This document shows, one piece after another, positions 24,188 to 35,186 of a DNA stretch of 64,000 bases. Under the pieces are notes generated by a model. The model searched no databases and had not been told where the DNA came from. It was given only the letters and a program-made list of their open reading frames with translations. Both the position numbers and the translations under genes were made by a program. Numbering within the stretch: the stretch's first letter is position 1; each line of letters starts with the position of its first letter. This DNA comes from Bretschneidera sinensis (lineage: Eukaryota > Streptophyta > Magnoliopsida > Brassicales > Akaniaceae). The DNA lies in assembly GCA_023935145.1 (NCBI GenBank), contig CM043698.1:15640501-15704500 (forward strand), read 5' to 3'.

Positions 24188-25316
24188 TTTAAGTAGCCAA
24201 TGTTTTGGTTTAGCTCATTATTTAATTTTTACTCTGCTCCAAACTCCTCTCCCCGGGATATCATGTGTGGTGTGGTCGCTGTAAATGCTTGAAATTTGAT
24301 CATAACAAGGGAACATTTTGCTTTTGGTTCATGTCTTTCTACAAAACACACCCCAGTGTCCACACAGTAAGCTTAATTTTGGTATGTGTTATTTTTTATG
24401 GTCCATTGGTGAACAATGGGCTTTTAGGGATACCTGTGGGCAACCGATTAAGGCAAACTCAAGGGACAACTGGGGGGAGTATCCTAGGCGCTAGGCACAC
24501 AAAAGCTACTTAATTTTAAGGAACCCACTTCGGCTACTTCTTCTCTATCCCCAATCGGAAGCAAGTGGATGCCCTTTGCCAAAGCTTTTATGATCCTGAG
24601 AGAGGATGCCAGCAATGAACTACTACCCTGGCTTCCATGAACCGATATGAACTGTCTGCCACTTATAATGTTGTCAATGCAGTGCTAATTCTCATGCTAA
24701 TGTCAATTTGCTTCCTAGAGTTTCACAGTTTTCCTCCTAGACCAAGTAGCAATATCAGACTGATAAGGCTTTCCTAAATGTGCAACCAGTGGGAGGGCGC
24801 TCTAACTTCCCACGGAAAGCTATTTGGGCTTTTAAATAGCTAGTATTTTGATTTAGATTTTTACTACGCTTCAAACTCCCCTCTCCATGACATCATGTGC
24901 AGTGTGGTGGCTTTAAATGCTTGAAATTCGATCATAAGAAGGAACATTTTGCTTTTGGTTCATGTCTTTCTATAAAACACACACCAATGTCCACACAGCA
25001 AGATGGGGTCAGGATCCTAGGCTCTAAGCACACAAAAGCTACTTAATTATAAGGAACCCACTTGGGTACATCTTCTCTATCCACAATTGCATGCTTGTGA
25101 CTGCCCTTTGCCAATGCTTTTATGATCATGAGAGAGGATGCCAATTGCCAACAATGAACTACTACCCTGAAATCCATGGAAATCTATGGACCAATAGGAA
25201 CTGTCTGCCACTTAGAATGTTGTCAATGCAGTGCCAATTCTCATGGTAAAGTCAAATTGCTTCCTCTAGTTTCAAGGTTTTCTTCCTAGCCCAAGCAGCA
25301 AACATCAAATTGGGGA
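24188..25316. repeat. Tandem duplication of a ~490-580-bp non-coding segment
   Basis: Copy A (about 24188-24767) and copy B (about 24829-25316) share long runs. Examples are TGCTTGAAATTTGATCATAA versus TGCTTGAAATTCGATCATAA, and ATTTTGCTTTTGGTTCATGT in both. Copy A has an extra block of about 105 bp (about 24370-24475) missing from copy B. No coding frame is conserved between them. Confidence 0.8.
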
Positions 25317-26572
25317 TTATTAATTATTCATAGACTTTAGTGATCTGTTCATAGTGCCTTTTAGAGCTGTAACTGCTGTTTCTTCCTGTTAAAGGCAATG
25401 TGGCTGTTGTTGAAGGTGTCGGTGGAGTAACATTACTTTTGCTTTCAGTGCACAAGTTTTAGGTACTAGAAGGATAGGAAAATTCTAATTAAGAAGAGGA
25501 CGGGGGAGAAAAGATGGTAGAAATGAATAGTCAAGTAGTATTTGGCTTTAGATAGAGCTAAAATTCTAAAGTATTTGTGTAGCTCTTCACTAGTACACGA
25601 ACTTAAGGCTTTTAGATTATTTTTGCCAAATAGTTATATCATTTTATTAATACTAAGAATAGGCTTGTTACTTGCGAGTAATGATTACTAAAGTTGTTTG
25701 ATGAGAATGGTAGCAATTGTGTTCTTTTTAGCTTTTGCATATCGTTTAGGTTCTGTTTGAGTTACTACATCATTGCTTGGATTTTCTTTTTTTATAAGTA
25801 AAAACTGTGTAACATATGAAGGTACCGAGGGTTTGCCAACCTAAATACAATAGGAATTATTTACAACAAAAGAATTCTACTAACATTAAAATCTCCATCA
25901 TTTAAAAAAATATATCGAGCCAAAGATTTGAAGTGTTAAGCATAGGTCTACAAATGAACCGGAAGCTCACAGAAAGGCTCATGTTCTAGCTCGTTAAAGG
26001 CTCCCTTATGTTCGTTTAATTAGGTTACCGGATGAACACGAACACCAATTTAATGCTTGGTTGATAAATGAATCAAGCATAAACAGTGTAATATCGGCTC
26101 GATTAAGTTCGTGAACATGTCCGTTTATGCATTCGTTAAGGTGCTCATTTGTTTGTTTACATGACTCATTTAGGAGCTCGTTTGTTCATTTATATAAGGG
26201 TGTGTAAATTAAAACTAACTAAAGAACTAAAAATAAAACTAATCCTTGCCACCTGAACTCTCTAATCTCCCTTCTCATCTGCGATACAGAGGACCATTCC
26301 TCTCCCTTCCTCTTCATAAAATCAGACGCTATCCTCTCTCTAGCCCGCCATCGCTCTGTCACCATCACCTTTAACATCTCCGACCCGTGTTTCTACTTCA
26401 ATCTCTCTTCCTTTCTCTCTCTCTCTAAAAATTTTCTTCACATCAATATCACCGGTGCGCCTCCACCTCTACTTGGGCTTTGGGGGTTGGTACTTCGAAA
26501 GCTACTTGCTTTGGAGATGTATTTGACTCCATGGAGGTCATCCTTCTCCTTCTCCTTCTCCTCCTCCACCTC
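25317..26572. other. Intergenic region with LINE-tail and degenerate repeat debris
   Basis: A T-tract plus ATAAGTAAAAACTG at about 25789-25810 resembles the 3' ends of the other minus-strand LINE fragments in this window, so this is probably a short LINE tail. Positions 25950-26190 hold an imperfect repeat of GCTCGTTTG/GTTCGTTTA-type words typical of decayed plant transposons. A CT-rich stretch at 26280-26430 could be an abandoned promoter. No gene is supported. Confidence 0.4.
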
Positions 26573-26999
26573 CTAGGCTTGCTAGGTTTGACACCCAGCT
26601 TCTGCCTGCAGCCTACAGAACCACAATGGCAATCTTGATCTGCACCAAATTGAACAAACCTGCTAAATTTGTTAGATTGATTGAAAACATACAGATTTGA
26701 AGGAAAATACATTTACATGTTGTACCAAATTTTGATATGCTAATTCTTTTGGATTTGTCATAAAAAAAATTCATTACACAGAAAACTCAATTAAAATATG
26801 GATGTGTGTGATCAGGAATAACCAATGTGCTACAATGAAGTTTCTGAAAGTGTACAATTAGAGAGTCATGCAAGTGCTCATACGGGTAATCATAGGTCCA
26901 GTGCTGGTTCTTTTTTATGTCACGGGTTGCAAATATGCCGATTATTGTTTCACCATCAATTATCCTTAAGCAAAATTAAAAAAGAAAAAAAAATGTAAG
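26573..26999 (-). pseudogene. Partial duplicate of ASHH3 exons 7-8 and the intron between
   Basis: This stretch matches 18361-18779 of the ASHH3-like gene with scattered substitutions and small indels. It contains part of exon 8 (FGADQDCHCGSVGCRQKLGV), the whole intron 7, and exon 7 (up to TATCCTTAAGCAAAATTAAA). Because the intron is retained, it is a DNA-level copy and not a processed pseudogene. The copy starts exactly after the PSKP codons and abuts a simple CTCCTT-rich stretch. It ends next to LINE debris. It cannot encode a SET domain. Confidence 0.85.
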
Positions 27000-27530
27000 G
27001 AAAGTTGGCCCTTCCTTCAAAAGAGAGTTGTTCAACCAAAGCCTTGTAGAGAGACTTTGTCTCAAACTCTTTCCTTTTTCAAATTTCATCTCCCTTATCC
27101 TCTCTTTGAAGATCTATTGTAACTTTGTAAACTGTTTAAAAAAAAAATCCCCACACTATTGAGTTCCCAATCTTGGGCATCTCTACTAAAAATGATATTC
27201 CACACAAACTCACTCATGGACGAAGAAACTCAATGACACGCCAAAGCATCTTTTCCCTTGCCAAAGAGAAGACTTCTGAAAATTTATCCTTTGGTGGAAA
27301 GTCCCCACACCACACATCTGGCCGAAACCGAATTGATAATCCATCTACAAAAGAAATGAAGTGGATGCCCATCACCATAGGCTCCTTTTGCCTTGGATGC
27401 CCATCCATATGGATCCAAACCATATTTAGCAACAATCACAGGAACTGTAATTATGTATCTGAATGTAAGTGGTTGGATACAGGTTATTCAATCTTGTTAA
27501 ATTGAGTGTATGTAGAGGGACAGTTGAAGT
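27000..27530 (-). mobile_element. LINE reverse-transcriptase fragment
   Basis: A minus-strand frame (27435-27214) reads SIRFRPDVWCGDFPPKDKFSEVFSLAREKMLWRVIEF. This closely parallels the [16 protein letters not shown] region of the LINE in the MTHFR intron (5305-5220). Only this internal piece is present; both ends are uncertain. It adjoins the ASHH3 partial copy. Confidence 0.6.
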
Positions 27531-27718
27531 TGGCTATTTCAGTATTCTTTTTTGACTGGTAAAATTTGAGCCTAAGAACTGCATTAAGCTCACCCCACCC
27601 TTTCATGATTTGAGCTACAGCCTAAGGGAAAGGTCGTTCTGCGTTTCTCGCACCTAATATTTTAGCTATACATATTCATTTGCAGCTCTGAATCATTCTA
27701 AAGTTATCCTGAATTATT

Positions 27719-27781
27719 TTTTTTCTGATAAGTACAATAAAGTTTCTGAAAGTGTACAATTAGAGAGTCGTGCAAGTGCTC
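27719..27781 (-). mobile_element. 63-bp retrotransposed insert carrying ASHH3 intron sequence
   Basis: The direct repeat AAAGTTATCCTGAATTATT (27700-27718) and its near-identical partner at 27782-27800 flank a 63-bp insert. The insert starts with a T-tract, then CTGATAAGTACAATAAAG (LINE-tail-like), then about 45 bp matching ASHH3 intron 7 (18615-18660). Long target duplication plus an oligo(A) end on the minus strand indicate LINE machinery. Confidence 0.6.
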
Positions 27782-28282
27782 AAAGTTACCCTGAATTATT
27801 AAAATTGTTACCTGTAAATGTTGGAGAAGGATGTTTTAGAAATTATGAGAAGTTTGTACTAGGTAAGGTGAGTGGTATTAAATGTGGTATCTTATCAATA
27901 TTGATGAAAAGGCTATTGCTTTGTATAGATCTGAACGACTAATAGGTTTGAATGATGCTGATCCAGTAAGATTAGAAACTTAAAATTGGGATATGATGTT
28001 ATTGAGTTGAATGTACATTATGTATATCGAGATTGGACTTCAATTATTCAAAAAAAATTCTTTTATTTTCTCTTTTCAGAAAAATATTTTTTTTATAAAG
28101 TTTAACATTTCCTTTAAATTATTTGAAGTCTGGTAGCGCTCTTATGTTTTTTGTATCTATATTTTGTATAATATTTTTATGAAATTTATCCAGTGATAAT
28201 AGTTATTTGTTTTGGTATATATGTTTCAACTGTTTTATTTTTTTCTTCAGAACTTATTTTATGTTTTAGCTTCAAATTGCAG

Positions 28283-28351
28283 ATAAATTTCCAAACTTGG
28301 GTTGCTTCTATGAGCCGATTGTGTCGCTATATACTGCTGCATGACTAGGTA
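28283..28351 (+). promoter_or_regulatory. ATG4 5' leader with two upstream ORFs
   Basis: After an acceptor-like CAAATTGCAG (ending 28282), the leader holds an ATG at 28310 with a 12-codon uORF ending in TAG at 28346-28348. That is three bases before the main ATG at 28352. A second ATG at 28341 gives a 3-codon uORF whose TAA (28350-28352) overlaps the main ATG as TAATG. Such an arrangement would be expected to lower or couple translation of ATG4. It depends on this leader being in the mature mRNA. Confidence 0.5.
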
Positions 28352-31300
28352 ATGAAGGGTTTCCATGAGAAAAGTACAACTGATACCTTAAATAGAACTC
28401 CAGCATCCGGAGGTTCAGAATCAGGGGACAGTAAGTTTTCCAAGGCTTCCTCATGGTCAAGCTTCTTTGCATCTGCTTTCTCAGTCTTTGAAACATATAG
28501 TGAGTCATCAGCTTGCGAAAAGAAGACAGTTCATACCAGACACAATGGGTGGACAGCAGCTGTAAAAAGAGTTGTGACAGGTGGCGCAATGAGGAGAATT
28601 CAAGAGCGTGTTTTAGGGCCAAGCAAGACTGGCATTCCTAGCTCAACCAGTGACATATGGCTTCTAGGTGTGTGCTATAAAATTTCTCAGGATGAATCTT
28701 CTGGAGAAGCAGCTGCTGGGAATGGATTAGCAGCATTCAAACAAGATTTCTCCTCACGAATATTGATGACATATCGGAAAGGTTTGTATTGTTGAAAATT
28801 GTCTTTTGCATGGGACATTTAACTGGCAGATTAGAGTTGGTCGGAAGATTATTTGGGATTGTTCATTTACAGGTTTTGATCCCATCAGAGATTCAAAGTT
28901 TACCAGTGACGTAAACTGGGGTTGTATGCTTCGAAGCGGCCAGATGCTTATTGCTCAGGTATACGTCTGTATCTTTTTATATTGCATTTTCAAATGAGCA
29001 TGATTAATCTTTCGTATGAATTTCAAGTCGATTGGTTGTGAACTGATAATTTTCTTCTTGCTTAATCATGCTTTCAATCCAATGAGTCCAATACTGATGG
29101 CTTTCTATTTGTATAGGCATTGCTTTTTCATCAATTGGGGAGATCTTGGAGAAAACATGTTGAAAAGGTATGGTGATTGGTATTGCATGCTGTATTTTGT
29201 TGATTTTCATTTTTAAGTGATATTAACTTTCAACTAAATATCATGGAAGGTAAAATCTGGTTGATCTTGAGATATTTTCGTGAATCAAAGTTCAATTGCC
29301 AAATAAGTATGTTCATGCTGGTGCAATTCTAAATATGCAGCCATTCGAACAAGAATACATTGAGATCTTGCAACTTTTTGGTGATTCTGAGGCATCAGCT
29401 TTCTCCATCCACAGTCTTATTCAAGCTGGAAAGGCTTATGGCCTTGCTGCTGGGTCATGGGTAGGTCCATATGCCATGTGTCGCTCATGGGAGTCTCTAA
29501 CACGCTGTAAGAGGGAGGAAATTGACCTTGAATACCATTCTCTTTCCATGGCTGTTTATATTGTTTCTGGTAGTGAAGATGGGGAGCGAGGTGGAGCTCC
29601 AGTTGTCTGCATTGAAGATGCCTCTAAACATTGTTTTGAGTTTTCAAAAGGTCAAGCTGACTGGACACCAGTTCTTCTACTGGTTCCTTTGGTTCTTGGG
29701 CTTGAAAAAGTAAATCCCAGGTTCGTAATGTTCTGAACTTTATCCACTTGATAAGGTTGTTCTTTGGTTCTAAGTTAAGTTGGAAAAATGAGTTGCTTGT
29801 TTCATTCTTTTAATAATGAGGGAAAAATCTGTTGGTATTTCTATTCATTTCCAACTTCACAATTTTGGTTTTGTTTCTTCAGTTTTCTTTTTGTTTTCAT
29901 TTATGCATAAGAAATTGTCTGAAGTCATTTTAGTGTACTGCCTTGCTTTATGATTGATCTTTTCTGCATTGGACCTTTTTCTTTGATCTCAATTAGAATA
30001 ATATTTTTGTCAGACTTGTACAACCCTTAAGCTCACTTCCTTACCCTTTTGCTTATTTTTTGGCCTTAATAATATAAGCTCTGGTAAGTTGGCCAATTGA
30101 AGATGATGGAATAGGGATGCCTTTGAGTATTTTTGAATAGCAATACAATCACTGTGAGGAAATCAGCCAATTTGAAATCTTGGGTTCTAGTGGATCAAAG
30201 AAGGTGTGCATGACATTAAACCTTAAAGAAAAGGTTTCATGTCTAATAGAATTGGAAGAATAAAATAATATTCTTGAAATATCTTGTATTCCTCTTTTCA
30301 CAGGCTCTTGAGAAAAGATAAGAGTTGGGGATTTGGATAGATGCCCCAAATACTAAGATCTTAACACCATTATGGTATCAGATATGAGCTTTTGAGAAGC
30401 TTTCTGGAGAAATTTTATCGTGGTAGAGCCTTTGATTAGAGCACCAATTCCACTTTTTTTGTTCTTAATAAAAAAGGAGGGACTGCCAGAGATTTGTAGC
30501 TTTGAAGATATCTGATCCATCCCTTTGTCTGTAGGGGTACCATGTGGCGGATTACAAGGGAAAGGATATGTGCTTGAGTTTTTTCATTTTTTGTTTATTT
30601 GCCTGCATCAGTCTTGTTTTAGGACCTTTTGTATTTTTTTTCCTTCCGTGCTTGGAGAATAATTTTTCTTTCATTGAAATACAAAGGCATATTGCCAGCA
30701 ACTTTTGGATGGAGTTAAGAAAGCCATCCCTGATAGCAATTCTCCTCCTAGAGGAGCCTTATTCTTAATTTGATCTACACTGTCAATAATTGAAGAGTAG
30801 TGGAACGTTTGCACTTTGTAGTAGCAATAGAACTTGATTATAGAAGAATCTGTAGCCTGTTGGTTGGGGATTCCTAGATTTTGTTAGGGTAAATTGCACT
30901 GGAGGTCCCTGTACTTTGACTTGGTTGCATCTAAATCCTTGTGCTTTTAATTTTGGCAATCACAACCCTGTACTATTGATTGCTACCAACATGGTCCTTT
31001 TACCACAATTCCATTTGAAAAAACCTTATAGGACAAGTGAAAAGACCAAAAGGGACATATTAAACAAGGGAAAAAAAGCAAAATGGCTGGACAAATAAAA
31101 AAGGAAATCAGAAAAGTTATGGAGCATCGTGGTCTGTATTGCATATTTAAAGGTTTTTTCCAATTCAGATCAGTAAGGCTCCTATGTGGTTGGTAATGAG
31201 CAGCTCCATCATCAACCTGCCAATATTTCTTTCTCCATTTTCTTTAATCTAATCATGCTTTTATTTGTTTGTAGGGGTGGGAAATATAGAGACAACTTTC

Positions 31301-33803
31301 CACTTCCCAGCTCTCAATATAATCGGAAAGGGTGGGGTTATTTTCACGGGATTAATAGCCGCATCCGTGAAAAACTGAAAATTTAAATCCAAAAAGAGCA
31401 TAGTGATGTGGAACCAGCCATTTTATAGAAATAGAACCACCCATCAGGAAATTTTATTAGTCTTGGTAATTGCATGAGTTTCCAGTTGCTTTTTTTATTT
31501 GTTTTTTTTAATTATTTTCCTTGTTTAATGTCTCTTTTGGTCTTTCCACTTGTCTTTTTAAGGGTTTTCAAATGGAATTATGGTAAAAGGACCACATGGC
31601 TAGTAATCAATAGCACATGGTTGTGATTGCCAAAAATAAAAGTACAGGGACCTCCGGTGCAATTTACCCATTTTATTATTGAGAAGAATGTGGCCTTAGT
31701 GCTGAATTGGGCAATGGATCTTTTGTTGCTTTATCTTCACTAATTTTGCCTTTTTACTAGAGGAGACAGATTTGCACATGTTGCAAATGTTTTGTCAGAT
31801 TAGTTACACGCCCTGAAGATTTCCTTGGTTGGTAGGAGCAGAATTAGAAACCTTCACATGTAGTTGGCAGGCAATACTTCATTAATTGTCTCAAGAAATA
31901 TTAAATTCTCAAAGTGATTTTTCTAGGAATTTAACAGCTGTCGCCTGTCGCTGTGGATGATTCTGTCTTTTTGGATGGAATTATAGATGGTTGCTTGGGG
32001 CATAGAGACTTGAGTTTTCTCTGGTTGTGTGAAAGATCGGTAACTGTTTTGCTTTGCTATCTATGAAACAAATGTTTTTATTCAAGTTTCTGGTTTAGGT
32101 GGTCATTATGGTTGAGAATTTCAGAGCAATTTTCTATCAGCTAATATTTATGATAAGTCAGCTACATCTTTCCAGAATCTCCTGAGCTTTGGGTTGGTGA
32201 CATGGTGACCAAAACCTTTAGTTGGCATGGTCCTTAGATTTTACACGGATGTAAATATGTCCAGCTTTATATGATCATAGCTGGAGTTTGTCTTTATAAT
32301 CTTTATGAGAATCATTTGGACCATTTTTTAACTTAAAATTCAACAGGTAAACATGTTCACTATGAATCCTTTGGTAGTATGATTAAATTTGCATCTAAGT
32401 GGGTTCTATATTTATGTGTATATTCAAGACTTTCACCATTTATGGCGTTGGTTTGTAACTTGAAACTTGCATTTCAGTTCCTGTCAATGTTAATCTGTTG
32501 GGATTTCTTATTTTCTTATTTAAAAAAAAAATTGAGGAAATTTTTTAATTTCTGATCAGGTACATTCCATCTTTGCGGGCAACGTTCACCTTCCCTCAGA
32601 GCCTTGGCATTTTGGGTGGCAAACCAGGTGCCTCAACTTACATTATTGGTGTGCAAGAAGAAAACGCTTTCTACCTTGACCCACATGAAGTTCAGCTGGT
32701 AAAGAATAAATCTAACTGATACTTTAATCTTTTATGCTTGAATCACATATATTTGATGGCTGATCTACCTTGACTCGCATGAGAGTTCAGCTGCTAAAGC
32801 ATAAGCCTAGTTGATTACTTTATTATTAATTACTCATTTATGCTTTAATCACATACATTAGATGGCTGAAGTACTATAGATCTGTGGGAGACATTCTTTC
32901 AACTTACTATTCATTTTTTTGTTTACTCAATGTTGATGAATGAGAGTACAATCTTTACCCAGCTCTCGATGCCATGGTCATCATTAAAATAACTAGGCAT
33001 CTTAAGAACACAAGTATTCTATGTCGTTTTCTAGCATCAGAAAATGCTGATTGCTTCTGATTCTAGACCAGTACCAATTGATTGATTTGGCCATATTTTC
33101 TAAAATTTGATAATAGGAGAAGTGTAAAAGTCCTACTAATGAAAACCCTAGTAGTAAAATGTGCTCATGATACTATATATTTTCCGTATTGGTCATAATT
33201 CTATTGTACTTTTATTTGATTGTGAGAGCTGTAAAACTGACTGCGGTTTTTTTATGATGCTGGATTATCAGGTGGTCAATATCAGCAAGGATAATCTAGA
33301 TGCTGATACTTCATCTTATCACTGCAAGTAAGCCTCTTGCAAATTCTGATTTTTTGTACTTTTGCCCGAATTTATCTGTAATATGATCTTGTTTCTTGTT
33401 TCCGATAATTGCTCCAGTGTCATACGTTACATTCCTCTGGACTTGATTGATCCATCTTTAGCTATTGGATTTTATTGCCGAGACAAAGGTTTGTTGCTGG
33501 TTGCTCTTATTAGCTTGAATTTTGATGGTTTTAGGATTAGAACAAAGCTTATATAGGCCATGATATTTTTTCTTCTTGACAGATGATTTTGATGATTTCT
33601 GTTTCCGAGCATCCAAACTAGCAGAGGAATCAAATGGTGCTCCATTGTTTACCGTGGCTCAAACCCATAATTTGCCGAAGCCAGTCAGCCACAATAATAT
33701 CTTTGGTGATGGCAGTGCAGTTCGAGACGATGATTCATTAGGTGTTGTACCCATGAGTGATGCAGAGGGATGTGCACAAGAGGATGATTGGCAACTCCTT
33801 TGA
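28352..33803 (+). CDS. ATG4: Autophagy cysteine protease ATG4, 8 coding exons, 477 aa
   Basis: ATG4 cleaves the C-terminus of ATG8 to expose the glycine used for lipidation, and later releases ATG8 from membranes; it is cytosolic. Coding exons: 28352-28781, 28873-28958, 29117-29167, 29341-29720, 32560-32698, 33272-33327, 33418-33488, 33583-33803. All are GT-AG and phase-consistent; the total is 1434 nt. Motifs in order are SDIWLLGVCYKI, FKQDFSSRILMTYRK, and the catalytic Cys in VNWGCMLRSGQM. Then come FGDSEASAFSIH, GLAAGSWVGPYAMCRSWES, GERGGAPVVCIEDASKH and SLGILGGKPGASTYI. The catalytic Asp/His pair is in FYLDPHEVQ, followed by HCNVIRYIPLD and FYCRDKDDFDDFC. The C-terminus EDDWQLL fits an ATG8-interacting (W-x-x-L) motif and matches Arabidopsis ATG4 ends. 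The fourth intron (29721-32559) contains a foldback transposon. Confidence 0.96.
30887..31669. mobile_element. Mutator-like foldback MITE in ATG4 intron 4
   Basis: The left end GGGTAAATTGCACTGGAGGT and the reverse complement of the right end GGGTAAATTGCACCGGAGGT begin inverted repeats. These can be followed for roughly 150-190 bp (shared inner blocks TTTTGGCAATCACAACC and AATTCCATTTGAAAA). The left arm has an extra insertion of about 30 bp. The 9-bp flanks ATTTTGTTA (30878-30886) and ATTTTATTA (31670-31678) look like a target duplication with one change. Long TIRs and a 9-bp duplication fit a non-autonomous Mutator-like element. Confidence 0.8.
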
Positions 33804-35186
33804 TTGGAAATCATTTCCCAGATTGGGAAGCTAGCATTTGGGGTGGGAAAGTGTACATGGCTTGGCTTCTGTTGGATTATACCTGATTCCACAGCACCCA
33901 AACTAGCACAACCATATACGAGTTCAGATGACTCATGATACTGTTCATTACCCTTGAATTTGTTGGACTTGAGATTTGTAGAGTACATTAAATTAACATT
34001 ATTCTTTTTTTCATTAAAAATTATTTCCAAGGTGTTTGTATAATTAATTAGTCAGACATTAATGTTGTAAGATAAATGCAGGTATACGATTTAAATATGA
34101 CATTTGTGCTGTTTGCGAGTGTTACTGTTCCTGGATCTAGGTAAAAGCTTAAGACGGATTTTGCTTCTTGAAAGTAAAAAAAACGAAAATAAAAAATATT
34201 TTTCAAAACCCAACACATCATAACTATTTCACATAGTTCATCCAAACAAGCATGCGTTGACTATATATTCTGCAATATTAAGTCTTGGCAATTATCTATC
34301 ATGTTTCTATAAATGCAATTGTCATTTTAATATTTCAGGTGGCCCTAAACGCAAATACATAATCAAGTTGTGATTCCCAGAAAAGAAAATTCTGATTTAG
34401 CGCACTCTCTCTGAATGAATTGGGCAAAAGAAGAAATGGAATTGGCTTCTGCCAGTTGCCCATAGGGCTATTGACAATTTTGCTTGGTAGTGACTCATCT
34501 TTGCCCGACTCGGCTCAATAAAATCTTTCCCTTTTGCTTTAAATTTCATTTAAATATTTACTCAAACGACATTAAATCATTTTTTATGAATAAAAGGAGA
34601 TGGAATTTCAATAAATAGAAGATTCATAACTCACTTGGGCAACGCATATTCCGAACTTTAACCGATATATGTTGACATGACTATTTAAAATTTAACAAGC
34701 CGGAAAACTTACATGTGGGTCACTTTTTTTCTCATTACATTATCCATTGAGACTTTTCATATACAACGCACATAAACATTATACAGCAAATATAGTAATT
34801 ACTAAATTATACAAAATTGAACAGCAATAGATTTGGTTGATGTTTGTTTAAGAAATCTCTTTCACTCCCACCTCATGATCTTCTAATCCTTTAGCAAGCT
34901 TGAGTGGCAAACAAAATCATCATATTTTATCTAAACAAATACCGTAGTACCCAACATAAATGAGACTGTAAACTCAACAAAATTAGAAGTCAACAACATA
35001 TTTGATCGTTATTTGTTAAAGGAAATCAATTACCAAAGAGGGCAAATATCACAAGTCAAACGTGAGCACCGAAAAAAAAAAGCAGAAAAAACAAAACAGC
35101 ACATGCCACTCCTCAAACTAAAAACTAAAAAAAGGCTCTGCAGTTACAGATGATAACTAAAGAGAAAGAAAAACTAAATCACTAAC
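33804..35186. other. Convergent intergenic spacer between ATG4 and the F-box gene
   Basis: Contains the 3' UTRs of the two convergent genes and AT-rich DNA. No further gene or transposon is recognised. Confidence 0.5.
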
